Assembly: GCA_949295915.1 (NCBI GenBank)
Contig: CASFNB010000009.1
Span: 1-64,000 of the forward strand
Source of the DNA: an uncultured Pseudomonadota bacterium
GTDB taxonomy: Bacteria; Pseudomonadota; Alphaproteobacteria; RF32; CAG-239
Direction of reading: 5' to 3'
DNA: 64,000 nucleotides
Shown here: one piece after another, positions 17,564 through 26,155 of the stretch
Position numbering within the stretch: the first letter of the stretch is position 1
Layout: every line of letters starts with the position of its first letter
Notes under the pieces: model-generated
Told to the model about the DNA's origin: nothing
What the model saw: the letters and a program-made list of their open reading frames with translations, nothing else
Databases searched by the model: none
Made by a program: the position numbers and the translations under genes

Positions 17564-18830
17564 ATATTGCTCCCTCATAATTCCAAACGCTACCATCATA
17601 CTTAATTACCTTAATCTCAAGTCCTGAAAATTTTGTTAATAAACTACTCCATGTTATCGGATTTTGACCTGAAGAAAAACTAAAACCTAAATATCTATAT
17701 GTATGCCGTTCTTCTTCGCTAATAGTTTGCGTAAAACTTCCATTACTTAGTTGAACTTTATCTCCAATACTTTGAAAAGTATTGTTTATGGTTTCTCGCA
17801 AACTCGGCAAGCTCAATATCGGAGGAGAGGATATCGTATCTATTTGTGAATATTCGATACCGGCACCTAAACTATCTCCGTCTTCTGAGAAATTTCTGTA
17901 AGAGAATGTAAGTCCGGAATCATCTAATGCTTTTTTCATCCACGACATTCTGCCGAAAGTTCTTTTCCAAGATGTAGAAACTCCGCTTTGAGTGCATGTA
18001 AAATTTCCAATATCCCAACCGGGAGGTAAAATTTTCTGCAACTTTCGAATGTTGATAACGCATTCATAAATAATTTGGGATGGGTTTTTCAAAACCTCCC
18101 AAGGCTTTATGACAGGAGGTCTCTCAACTTTTTTAACGACTTTAGGCTGGACAGGGGCTACTGGTGGACGCTTTACAGGGGTAAATAGTAAAGCGTCAAT
18201 CAAATTAGATATAAGCCACAAACCCACAATAACCGAAATGCCGACAACCATCAAAAGTTTTGCGCCGCGCAAACCTTTAATTTTTTGCAACTTTGCAGTC
18301 GTACCTCTTTGCAACAAATGCTCAAGACGGATGTTTTCAGCATCTTCAATATTCCATGATTCTGGAGCAATTTTTCTTCCCCAATCGGGAACAGCCAACA
18401 TAGATGTAAACTGATTTCTGGCATCTTCTTCATTTAAGAAGAGCATATCACCGTCAGAAAGGATAATATCATTTCTGACACAAGTATACCACCAACCTTC
18501 GGCAACTTTAAAAACGGCAATAAAAGAAGAACGATCGGCTAATGCGGTAGACAAAGCTACAGCCGCAACAACTTGTCCGCTTTTATATCCTTCTTGAGAA
18601 ACGCAAATACCGAACTGAGGCGCTTTACCGGGTTTTATACAGTATAAATCTGCACCTTCCAAAATTCCTTCGGAAGCTTCGGTTACTTCGGTAAGGGGCT
18701 CTTCTTGGTTTTGCAGGGGTTGCCAAAACAAGCTGGTGGCATAAGATTGTCCCTCAACCGTAATGGTCGTTCCCCAAGTACGACCCCCTCCATCAACATC
18801 AGAATCGGCAAAATTTGCATTATTAAGCAC
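17553..18830 (-). CDS. pilO: Type IVb pilus protein PilO
   Basis: 425 residues. A cytosolic N-terminal half rich in W, G and acidic residues is followed by one membrane helix near 195-215 (LLMVVGISVIVGLWLISNLI), a Pro-rich stretch (FTPVKRPPVAPVQPK) and a periplasmic domain. This is the PilO2-like architecture of IncI-type thin pili, and its place between pilN and pilP agrees. It probably links the cytosolic PilQ motor to the periplasmic PilP/PilN channel. Confidence 0.82.
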   Translation of the reverse strand: MLNNANFADSDVDGGGRTWGTTITVEGQSYATSLFWQPLQNQEEPLTEVTEASEGILEGADLYCIKPGKAPQFGICVSQEGYKSGQVVAAVALSTALADRSSFIAVFKVAEGWWYTCVRNDIILSDGDMLFLNEEDARNQFTSMLAVPDWGRKIAPESWNIEDAENIRLEHLLQRGTTAKLQKIKGLRGAKLLMVVGISVIVGLWLISNLIDALLFTPVKRPPVAPVQPKVVKKVERPPVIKPWEVLKNPSQIIYECVINIRKLQKILPPGWDIGNFTCTQSGVSTSWKRTFGRMSWMKKALDDSGLTFSYRNFSEDGDSLGAGIEYSQIDTISSPPILSLPSLRETINNTFQSIGDKVQLSNGSFTQTISEEERHTYRYLGFSFSSGQNPITWSSLLTKFSGLEIKVIKYDGSVWNYEGAIYAL

Positions 18831-18844
18831 TGTTTTCTACCTTT

Positions 18845-20464
18845 TTAATAAGTTTTCATTCTGGATTCCGGATTCAAAGGAGATTCCAGAACAACCGGTG
18901 TTAATATAATTACTAACAAACTACGATCTTTTGTTGCCACGGCAGTACCGCCTAACAAAGAGTTATCTGCAGAACCGACACCAGACTTTTTAGCTTCGCT
19001 TTCAACACGTTCATAACCACTCAAAATCAAAGATTCTCCGGATTTCAAGGCTACTTCTTGAGTGAAACCGCGTGTTTCAACGATAGGATTCTGGATATAT
19101 TCACCGGAAGCAGCTTCATCCGGATTCTCACTTGTTTGCAGATAAACTTTTTCCAACGAAATTAAGTCAGATAAAGTCAGGTTAAACATCATCAACAAGC
19201 GCCCGTGTTCCATAATTCTCGGAAGAACGTTCAAAGTAAAACCTGTCTCAATTTCCTCGGTTTCCGTTGAAATATCATAATCGGTACCGGTGTCAGAACT
19301 TCCCGAATTAGTTTTTGTAATTTCGGAAATATAATTTTCTTTACGAGTAACTTGGATCGGTGCCGGTTTGTTATTCAAGGTTGTAACCGTACCGCTTGTA
19401 ACCAATGTTGTATTATTCTTTTCAGACAATGCTTGAATAAAAGTCGTTACGTTCCAATTACCCGGAGCAATCGTCATGTTTATATTTTTTTCAATTTCAT
19501 CAGACAATCCGGAAGGGCTAGCCAAACTAAGTTTTGTTTTTCCGTCATCAAAACCGCCGGACAAGTCCAAACCATATTGATCTGAATCGGAAAGAGAAAC
19601 TTGCAAAACTTTAACACTGATGGCCACTTGTCTGGACAAACGATTGTTTTGCTCATTAATATATTTTGCAACTTTTTTAATTTCAATTGGTGTACCGGTT
19701 AATGTTACTGTTCCGTTAACGGAATCAACGCTGAGTTTAGAATCTTGTCCGATCATGGATTCAATGGCCTTACCGATATTTGACCAAAGTTCCAGCTCAG
19801 CTCCTGAAGTTAATGTTGCTGAAGCGTTACCGCTTTCTCCGGAAGATTCACCGCCCATATTAACTTGCAAAGATGGTTTTGTCGGCAAACTGTAGACGGT
19901 AAAGGTTCTTGTTTCAAATTTATAGAAAAAAATCTGATTTTTTTCGTATTTCCACCAAATGCCGAAACGAGAAGCTACTTCGTTCAATAAGCCGCTTAAA
20001 GGACCTTTATAGGAGAGCAACATTTTATCTGGCTCTGTCCAGTCTGCATTAATAGTACGAGGATCCGGTTTGTTTCCTTTAGCAACCGTAAGGACATCTT
20101 CTTCCAAATGGTTAGCAAAACGCACTTGAATAGATGTTAACTTATTAATCATGTCTCCAACTTCAAACAGGGTAATAGGCCTGTTGCTGATTAAAGTAAT
20201 GCCGTCTTTAGCCTCCAAATAACTGGGTAAAGGCTCACCATTGTACTCTACTTCCGATTTATCGCCAAGCCAAATATCGTTTTTAACGCGGACAACATCT
20301 TCGGGGGCAACTTTTGTTGGAACTTTTGACTGTTCTTTCAATTCGGTTGCTGTTTTAACTTCTCTTTCTATTTCGGCATCCAACTGTGTGGACATGGAAC
20401 AAGCAGCAATAACAGCCGTTAAGGAAATGCCCAAAGCCGTTTTAAGATAATTATTCATAAGCAT
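18845..20464 (-). CDS. pilN: Pilus secretin PilN (outer-membrane lipoprotein)
   Basis: 539 residues from ATG at 20464, six bases after GGAGG; ATGs at 20470 and 20458 are alternatives. Signal with lipobox (VIAAC), an STN/N0-like domain (ITLFEVGDMINKLTS), N1 repeats (VNGTVTLTGTPIEIKKVAKY) and a C-terminal secretin domain (VALKSGESLILSGYE, LVIILTPVVLESP). It forms the outer-membrane gate through which the pilus passes. The start lies inside the end of pilL (overlapping stop), so translation is coupled. Confidence 0.9.
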   Translation of the reverse strand: MLMNNYLKTALGISLTAVIAACSMSTQLDAEIEREVKTATELKEQSKVPTKVAPEDVVRVKNDIWLGDKSEVEYNGEPLPSYLEAKDGITLISNRPITLFEVGDMINKLTSIQVRFANHLEEDVLTVAKGNKPDPRTINADWTEPDKMLLSYKGPLSGLLNEVASRFGIWWKYEKNQIFFYKFETRTFTVYSLPTKPSLQVNMGGESSGESGNASATLTSGAELELWSNIGKAIESMIGQDSKLSVDSVNGTVTLTGTPIEIKKVAKYINEQNNRLSRQVAISVKVLQVSLSDSDQYGLDLSGGFDDGKTKLSLASPSGLSDEIEKNINMTIAPGNWNVTTFIQALSEKNNTTLVTSGTVTTLNNKPAPIQVTRKENYISEITKTNSGSSDTGTDYDISTETEEIETGFTLNVLPRIMEHGRLLMMFNLTLSDLISLEKVYLQTSENPDEAASGEYIQNPIVETRGFTQEVALKSGESLILSGYERVESEAKKSGVGSADNSLLGGTAVATKDRSLLVIILTPVVLESPLNPESRMKTY

Positions 20465-21107
20465 TTTCATCCTCCATAGTCTCAACGACCAAGACACGAT
20501 TCCCTTTATAAAATGTTGCAATCGGGGCAGGTTTAGCACGAGCAAAAGCGCGGATTAAAGCCGAGCTGACATCGGCAAAACGACCTCTGAACATAGCTCC
20601 GGCAGTTAATGTGTAATTACGGTTTGTGTTCCAAATCAATCTCCATCCGGCACGATCGCTCCATTCAGTTAATAATGTTTTCAAGCTTTTTCCTTCTTCT
20701 GCAAGCCAATCTTCAACAGGATCTTCGGCGTTGTTGTTTGAACTTTGATCATTAGATATTTCTTCTGTTTCACTTATCTGGATACTCTCTTCATAGTCAA
20801 CCACTTCATCTTCAATGGTAGGGGGGATGGATGAAGACAGATTACTGCCGGCCCCGCCTTGAACAACGAGCTGATCACGAGGCGTTCTTTCTCCAAATTC
20901 TTTATAATCGGCAGCCACATCGGTATATTGAACAAAATCATTGCTTGCGGGCGGAATATTCTTAACGGCATTTTGAGAAGAAGCCGTCGTAGATTGCGGT
21001 GCGAAAACGGGTTCCGATGATGGTTGAGATATCAAATCCCAGCAGGCACAACCGGTTAAGAGTGCGCTACAAGATAAAAACGTACATAAACGTAATTTTT
21101 GGTTCAT
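20451..21107 (-). CDS. pilL: PilL-like lipoprotein with TcpQ domain
   Basis: 218 residues from ATG at 21107 preceded by AGGAA; an upstream in-frame ATG at 21137 lacks a lipoprotein start. Lipobox LLTGC (about Cys24), a Pro/Ser/acidic spacer, then a TcpQ-type domain (LKTLLTEWSDRAGWRLIWN ... YKGNRVLVVETM). TcpQ proteins stabilise or target the pilus secretin to the outer membrane. The pair PilL-PilN is conserved in IncI thin pilus operons. PilM is not seen. Confidence 0.82.
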   Translation of the reverse strand: MNQKLRLCTFLSCSALLTGCACWDLISQPSSEPVFAPQSTTASSQNAVKNIPPASNDFVQYTDVAADYKEFGERTPRDQLVVQGGAGSNLSSSIPPTIEDEVVDYEESIQISETEEISNDQSSNNNAEDPVEDWLAEEGKSLKTLLTEWSDRAGWRLIWNTNRNYTLTAGAMFRGRFADVSSALIRAFARAKPAPIATFYKGNRVLVVETMEDENAYE

Positions 21108-21194
21108 TTTTGCGGTTCCTAAGCAATATTTTGTCATATTTTTTACCTATCATACATACTGAAAAATAAATAATCAAGCGTAAGCAACAACTTA

Positions 21195-23003
21195 TTACCA
21201 TTGCATATATCGGTTGTTGTTTTTTGCAGGGGTATTTATTGTCTCCTTATTAATTCTAATGGTTCTTAAAATAAACGAATTCGGTTCTCTGGCCGTAAAA
21301 ACGGTATTTATCTTTTCGGGGGCGGCGCCTTCATTGAGTAATATATTATGCAATAGATTCAATCTTCTTCTTTGCAATACGGGGGAACTTGTACCGTCTA
21401 TGCGAATTTCAAGCCCGGTTGATTGTTCTTCAGCGGTTTTTTGAGCAAAAGCTTTAATCCATTTGAGGGTTTGCCCGGAAATTTCAGCGCGGTTCGGTTG
21501 AAAAGATAAACGAATTTCTGTCGGCAGAATTTTAGACATTAACTTACTTTGTTTTCTTGTAAAAGCAGAAAAAAGAGAGTTTTTGTCATCATCATTGTCA
21601 TCGTTGACTCCGATTTCCGGCATGACATTTTTGTTTCCGGAAAACAAAGATGTCAAACTGTCTAAAATACTTTCATCTTTACCGGATTGAGTAGTTTCAT
21701 CTTGAGGCTTGGGTTCGAAAACAGCATCTTCTTTGGCTTCTTCTTGTTTTATAAGGCCCTTTGCTTCGAGCTCTTCTTTTATTTCTTTGTTTTTGGGAGA
21801 TGAAATCAGTTGAGGCGTCAAATTTTCATCATTTAAAATATCTTCAGGAATAGGAATGAGAAGATTTTTCACGGTTTTAGATGCCAATTGAATATTATTG
21901 ACATCTTCTTCCGAGGAGGCTTCTTTTGCAGTATTAAAAATTTTTTCAACTTCTTCGTTGCTTATTTTATATTTTTTATCATCGAGCAAAAGTTGGTTGT
22001 CGGGAATTTTTTTGCCTTTAGCAACAAGCCATGGATCATCTTGTTTAGAAGATCCGTACTTTTCTTTCATGCTTTTCCAAGGTTTATTTTGAATCGCAGT
22101 ATTAGCAACTTCTTCAGATGCTTTGTGTTTGTTCAAGCTGCTTACGGGCGTATTGCTGATATTAGCGGCAACCTGATTATGCTGAATGTCGGCAGTGGTT
22201 TTGATTTCTGCTTTAGCCCAAAGTTTGTTTTGAGAGTTTTCAAGCGGTATCAAAATTTGCGGACTGTCTTCTTGAACGTGAGACAACTGCGGCTGCGTAT
22301 TTGTAGCTTGAAGGGAAGTGCTTGTTTCAATAGGGTGCTCTTGAGAAGATTGAGATAAGGTTTTCGCGTTGGTCTCTGATGCCTCATTTGAAGCAATAAG
22401 CTCAACCGGATTGTCGTTTATATCTTTTCTTTCAGCTTCTTTCTCTTCAGGTTCGAAACTGTTTGGGATTTGTGAGGAAGAACTTTGATCCGGCTGATAT
22501 ATAATTTTTTTTGATATGATATCTTCTTCATTTTTTTGCGGCTCAGGCAGAACTTCTTTTTGTGGAATATCTGCCGCAGCTAAAACAATTTCGGAAGCAG
22601 ACGGTTCAACACTCTCTTTAACCGTATCGGAAGAAGAAAGCGGAATATCCGTGACGTTCTCAATAGGGATAATGTCTTGAGGCGTAAAGTCTTCAGAAGA
22701 AACGAGCTTTACGTTTTTTTCTTCGGATGATGTAATGGAATTGGATAAAGAAATGGCGGATGTCTTATCCTTGACGGGGATATCATCGATGGAAGAAAGT
22801 CTAATTTTTTTTGTAGGGATAGAAACGACATGAAGCGGAGAAACGGCATCGTTTTTTATAAATAGAGTTATGTTTTTCCCTGAGATTTCAATGTCGGAAG
22901 TTTCTTCTTCGGGCACATGCAAACAAACCCTGCTTACTCCAAAAATTGTAAGCAGAGAAAAAACAAAACTGTAAACAAAAGATGTAAAAGCCGTTTTTTT
23001 CAT
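21195..23003 (-). CDS. Anchored periplasmic protein with OmpA-like C-terminus
   Basis: 602 residues from ATG at 23003 (GAGGGA seven bases upstream). The N-terminus has a hydrophobic helix (residues 5-24), then about 450 residues of Ser/Glu/Pro/Asp-rich, probably disordered sequence, then an OmpA-like domain. That domain shows RLSFQPNRAEISGQTLKW, GLEIRIDGTSS and LQRRRLNLLHNILLNEGA, the peptidoglycan-contacting segments. It is the first gene of the pil transcript (87-base gap to pilL). I infer that it tethers the pilus machine to the wall. Confidence 0.7.
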   Translation of the reverse strand: MKKTAFTSFVYSFVFSLLTIFGVSRVCLHVPEEETSDIEISGKNITLFIKNDAVSPLHVVSIPTKKIRLSSIDDIPVKDKTSAISLSNSITSSEEKNVKLVSSEDFTPQDIIPIENVTDIPLSSSDTVKESVEPSASEIVLAAADIPQKEVLPEPQKNEEDIISKKIIYQPDQSSSSQIPNSFEPEEKEAERKDINDNPVELIASNEASETNAKTLSQSSQEHPIETSTSLQATNTQPQLSHVQEDSPQILIPLENSQNKLWAKAEIKTTADIQHNQVAANISNTPVSSLNKHKASEEVANTAIQNKPWKSMKEKYGSSKQDDPWLVAKGKKIPDNQLLLDDKKYKISNEEVEKIFNTAKEASSEEDVNNIQLASKTVKNLLIPIPEDILNDENLTPQLISSPKNKEIKEELEAKGLIKQEEAKEDAVFEPKPQDETTQSGKDESILDSLTSLFSGNKNVMPEIGVNDDNDDDKNSLFSAFTRKQSKLMSKILPTEIRLSFQPNRAEISGQTLKWIKAFAQKTAEEQSTGLEIRIDGTSSPVLQRRRLNLLHNILLNEGAAPEKINTVFTAREPNSFILRTIRINKETINTPAKNNNRYMQW

Positions 23004-23305
23004 TACAAGATCCCTCAAAAAACTAGATAAATCAAAATGCGACTCTTGGCAAGAAGTTAAAAAAAATACATGTAAAGTTGTGGATTTTTTTTGAAGTGGG
23101 CGCAAAATTCATAATCTGATTTTTGAGAGGAAAAACGAATAAAAACAACAAACTAAACTGTGAATTTTTTGTTACGAGAAAAAAATATACACGTAAACAA
23201 TATGTTAACTCTTTTCGTGTAATAACAAAAATGCTGGAAAAAAAAGAAAAATTTGGTTATTCTATAAAGAGAATAAATTGCTAAATGAAAAGAAGGAGAA
23301 AAGTT
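23004..23305. promoter_or_regulatory. Divergent intergenic region between pil operon and virB2 cluster
   Basis: About 300 bases, AT-rich, no gene seen. It must hold the promoters for the pil operon (minus) and for the virB2 genes (plus). A perfect inverted repeat TTATTCT/AGAATAA (arms 23257-23263 and 23270-23276, 6-base spacer) lies 30 bases before the virB2-1 ATG. Imperfect repeats (TTGTTA... TAACAA, ACACG...CGTGT) span 23169-23228. I could not place a convincing -35/-10 pair. Confidence 0.45.
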
Positions 23306-23653
23306 ATGCGTTTTATAAAGAAAAATCTTTGCACTATTTTGTGCTTGGCATTGTTTGTTGTTCTCGGAACAACAGATGCTGCATTTGCGCAAGCAGTAGA
23401 CTTGGTTGATACAGCACAAGGTAAAGCCGTTGCCGTATTTAAAGCCGTAAAGAGCATCATCTTCATTGTTGGTGGTTTTGGTTTGGTTGTATTGGCATTT
23501 ATGGCTATTTTTGGAAAATTGGATTGGAAGAAATTTTCAATGTTGGCCGTAGGTTTGGCAATTTTGGCTGCTGCTGGTTCAATCGTAGACTACGCTACCG
23601 GTGATAGTGAAGGTACTGCATTGGGTGATACATTCAGTCAATCGGCACAATAG
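23306..23653 (+). CDS. virB2: VirB2-like pilin 1
   Basis: 115 residues from ATG at 23306. AAGGAG sits at good spacing; an ATG at 23285 overlaps it and is rejected. A signal peptide ends AFA (about residue 25), then a ~90-residue mature protein with two membrane helices (IIFIVGGFGLVVLAFMAIFG and SMLAVGLAILAAAGSIV) and a short polar loop (KLDWKKF). This is the VirB2/TrbC layout. Its first place in the operon and the hairpin just downstream suggest it is the most expressed pilin. Confidence 0.85.
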   Translation: MRFIKKNLCTILCLALFVVLGTTDAAFAQAVDLVDTAQGKAVAVFKAVKSIIFIVGGFGLVVLAFMAIFGKLDWKKFSMLAVGLAILAAAGSIVDYATGDSEGTALGDTFSQSAQ

Positions 23654-23672
23654 TCTGATACAAATTAGTAAG

Positions 23673-23730
23673 AAGGAGGTTTGCAATGGAAATTTTATCG
23701 CTAAATTTAATTTGCAGCCTCCTTTTTGTT
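23673..23730 (+). terminator. Hairpin with T-run (attenuator or ribosome-site masking structure) between virB2-1 and virB2-2
   Basis: AAGGAGG (23673-23679) pairs with CCTCCTT (23718-23724). Inside, TGCA/TGCA and AAATTT/AAATTT also pair, and TTTTTG follows. It starts 20 bases after the virB2-1 stop. It could be a leaky intrinsic terminator that gives more of pilin 1. Equally, its 5' arm is a perfect Shine-Dalgarno for the ATG at 23686, which the hairpin would hide. Confidence 0.6.
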
Positions 23731-24102
23731 TATTTGACAATCAATGGAATGAGGCAAAAAGAAATGTTGTACATAAGAGTAAAGAAAATAAGTGTTATTT
23801 TGCTATACGCTGTTTTGTTTTCTTCAGTCTTATTTATAACGCCGTCTTATGCCCAAGATGCGGGGCTTTTTGGTGATTTGACCAAAAAAGGAATAGAAAT
23901 ATTTACCGGCATGAGAGACATTATATATGTAGTAGCCGGCTTTGGTATTATTGGTGTTGCTATAGGTGGCTTTTTTGGTAACATAAACTGGAAATGGTTG
24001 GGCGCCATAGTTATCGGGTTGATGGTCATCGGTTTAACGGGCGGAATTTTAACCTATATAGGTGGCGGCGATGCTCCCGCAATTGAGGATACGTTGAAAT
24101 AA
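23686..24102 (+). CDS. virB2: VirB2-like pilin 2
   Basis: 138 residues from ATG at 23686, which has the strong AAGGAGG site, but that site is in a hairpin. ATGs at 23749 or 23764 would give a more ordinary signal peptide (LYIRVKKISVILLYAVLF... ending SYA). The start is therefore uncertain. The mature part has two helices (IIYVVAGFGIIGVAIGGFFG and LGAIVIGLMVIGLTGGIL) joined by NINWKW, as in the two sister pilins. Same operon as pilin 1. Confidence 0.8.
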   Translation: MEILSLNLICSLLFVYLTINGMRQKEMLYIRVKKISVILLYAVLFSSVLFITPSYAQDAGLFGDLTKKGIEIFTGMRDIIYVVAGFGIIGVAIGGFFGNINWKWLGAIVIGLMVIGLTGGILTYIGGGDAPAIEDTLK

Positions 24103-24121
24103 ACCGAAAAGGAGGAAAACA

Positions 24122-25990
24122 ATGAAAAGCAATAGAATATTTTTTATGGTTTTGTTTTGTTGTTTTGCTCTGGTGCTTTTGACCGGTGATGCTTATGCAG
24201 ATGATGTTTTGCAAACGGTTAAAAGCAAAGCGGCAAAATTCATTCATGATTTAAGGCCGCTAATCTTCATTTTAGCCGGTTTTGGTTTGATCGGTTTTGC
24301 TTTTGGTGCAATTTTTGGAAAAATTAGCTGGAAATGGTTTGCAAATATTGCCATCGGTTTGTTCTTGGTTGCAAATGTCGGCTTGTTTATTGACTATTTA
24401 GCAACAAAGAGCGGTGCGGCTGGTCAATATGCTCAATCTTTAGGTTACGGAAAATATTTGGACAGTTCAGGGGGGTATACTGCAACGCCGGGATCTTCGG
24501 ATAACCCTCAGTCGCAAACGGTGCCTGAAAGTAGAGGAGATGAAGCCTCTGATAACAGCAGTAGTGAGGATTTAAATGAGAACTGCGTACCGGGGACCGG
24601 AACCGGATGTGATACCGGAAACGGAAAAAACAATAACAGTGAAACAGTTGCTAATACAAAAGAAAGTTGCGAGACAGTCGGCGGAACATGGCTCGGAACG
24701 GAATGTGTAATACCCGAGGAAGAAGATCCTGATGAAGCGCCGCTACCCGGAACGGGTTTTGAAAATGAAAACAACAACGGCAATGAGCTTAATAATACTG
24801 CAGAAGAAGGAAAAGACTATAGTCAGGAAAAACAAAAGTGTCAAACAAACGGAGGAACATGGAACTCGTCAACAATGAGCTGCGATTATAAGGAGCAAGC
24901 CGGTGAAGATAGTAGTACGGGAAGCACTGAAAATTCAGCTCAGATGGTAAATCCGGATGCTGCGGGAGATATAGGAGATTTATATAAGCAAATTTCAAAT
25001 GGAGAACCCATAGAAGAAGAAACGCCGGAAGAGGCACCGTTACCCGGAACTGGTTTTGAAAATGAGCCCATAGAAGAAGAAACACCGGAAGAAGCGCCGT
25101 TACCCGGAACTGATTTTGAAAATGAATATGATATAGACGGTGGAATGCTTGATGAGGTAGTCGTAGGAGGAAAAGACTATAGTCAAGAAAAACAAAAATG
25201 CCAAATAACCGGAGGAACATGGAACTCATCAACAATGAGTTGCGATTATGAAGAGCTTAAAAATCTTCCCACGCAAAATGATATTGGAGGTTCTCAGAGT
25301 TCTTCTTTGATTGCGAATTCAGATACTGTAGATACGGAAGAAGAACAAGTTGCAAATGAAAATGAGAATTCTCAAACTGAAAACAGTCAAGAAAATTTCT
25401 ATGAACAAACAGAAGGTGGTATTATAGAGGAAACAGAGCAGAATGAAACTTTTTCTTCAGAGGAAGCAGAAAATGACGCTCCATTAGAAGATGAAGCGAT
25501 GACAGAGGTAGATTGTAGATCTTTAGAATTAGAATGTAAAAATAAATATGCAGCGGCCTTAGAAGCATGTGATGCAGGAACAGAACGAATGACTCAAAAG
25601 GAATGGTGTCAAAAAAACCCAAGCAAATGTGCGTATGAAAGTGGGGAATATGACAATATGGCTAAAAAACCAAAGGATGTGGAAGATTATAATAAATATA
25701 TAGAGGAAATGTATGAAGAGAAGCGTAGATGTGAAGAGGCAAGATTAGATACATGTCATTTTGATAGAACACCATCTGAAGAGACATACTGCGAAAGATA
25801 TCCAAGCCGCTGTACAGAAGTAAAAACAGGCTCAACTCAATATTCAGGAATGTATCCGACAGAGGAAGGTATGAATGACTATAGAGCTTATTTTATGGAA
25901 GTAGCTCAAAATAAAAAGAATCTTGAAAAATGTAAGGAAGCAGCTGGGGATGCTGCAGTTAAATGCTATGCTGCTTGCTCTAAATATTAG
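24122..25990 (+). CDS. virB2: VirB2-like pilin with a ~500-residue Cys-containing extension
   Basis: 622 residues. Signal peptide ends AYA (about 27). A VirB2 core follows at 28-110 (LIFILAGFGLIGFAFGAIFG, KISWKW, second helix). The rest is acidic, low-complexity and repetitive: three C-x(4)-GGTW-x(4-7)-C modules and 20-residue units EPIEEETPEEAPLPGTGFEN. A C-terminal Cys-rich part (about 460-622) has CRSLELECKNKY and repeated CxxxP.K/RC segments. Classical VirB2 is ~120 residues. The extension could be surface-displayed as a tip adhesin. Strong AAGGAGG start site. Confidence 0.8.
   Translation: MKSNRIFFMVLFCCFALVLLTGDAYADDVLQTVKSKAAKFIHDLRPLIFILAGFGLIGFAFGAIFGKISWKWFANIAIGLFLVANVGLFIDYLATKSGAAGQYAQSLGYGKYLDSSGGYTATPGSSDNPQSQTVPESRGDEASDNSSSEDLNENCVPGTGTGCDTGNGKNNNSETVANTKESCETVGGTWLGTECVIPEEEDPDEAPLPGTGFENENNNGNELNNTAEEGKDYSQEKQKCQTNGGTWNSSTMSCDYKEQAGEDSSTGSTENSAQMVNPDAAGDIGDLYKQISNGEPIEEETPEEAPLPGTGFENEPIEEETPEEAPLPGTDFENEYDIDGGMLDEVVVGGKDYSQEKQKCQITGGTWNSSTMSCDYEELKNLPTQNDIGGSQSSSLIANSDTVDTEEEQVANENENSQTENSQENFYEQTEGGIIEETEQNETFSSEEAENDAPLEDEAMTEVDCRSLELECKNKYAAALEACDAGTERMTQKEWCQKNPSKCAYESGEYDNMAKKPKDVEDYNKYIEEMYEEKRRCEEARLDTCHFDRTPSEETYCERYPSRCTEVKTGSTQYSGMYPTEEGMNDYRAYFMEVAQNKKNLEKCKEAAGDAAVKCYAACSKY
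25004..25123 (+). repeat. 60-bp tandem repeat in the extended pilin gene
   Basis: Two in-frame 60-bp units begin at 25004 and 25064 with few differences; a more degenerate third relative (DPDEAPLPGTGFENE) lies near 24730. Longer repeats of the GGTW module occur at about 24820-24895 and 25175-25250. Confidence 0.85.
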
Positions 25991-26015
25991 AACAATACGT
26001 TAACGCATTATTCAT

Positions 26016-26056
26016 AAAAAAAAGATACACTCTTACCATGAGTGTATCTTTTTTTT
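26016..26056 (+). terminator. Intrinsic terminator ending the virB2 cluster
   Basis: GATACACTC (26024-26032) pairs with GAGTGTATC (26040-26048), 7-base loop, A8 before and T8 after. It isolates the three pilin genes from virB3 onward. Confidence 0.9.
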
Positions 26057-26092
26057 GATTCGCTTTGTTTGTGACAAAAGAAGATGTTTTTG

Positions 26093-26121
26093 TTGCCAAC
26101 GAAAGAGTAAAAAGATATCAT
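26093..26121 (+). promoter_or_regulatory. Sigma-70-like promoter before virB3
   Basis: TTGCCA (26093-26098), 17-base spacer, TATCAT (26116-26121): each box matches five of six consensus bases. It lies between the virB2 terminator and the virB3 ATG, where a new promoter is needed. Confidence 0.6.
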
Positions 26122-26155
26122 AAAACAAATGGAAAAATGTTGAGGATTTAAGCCA

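Noticed and set aside
23734-23762. TTGACA as a promoter -35 for pilin 2
   Set aside because: No -10-like hexamer at 16-18 bases downstream.
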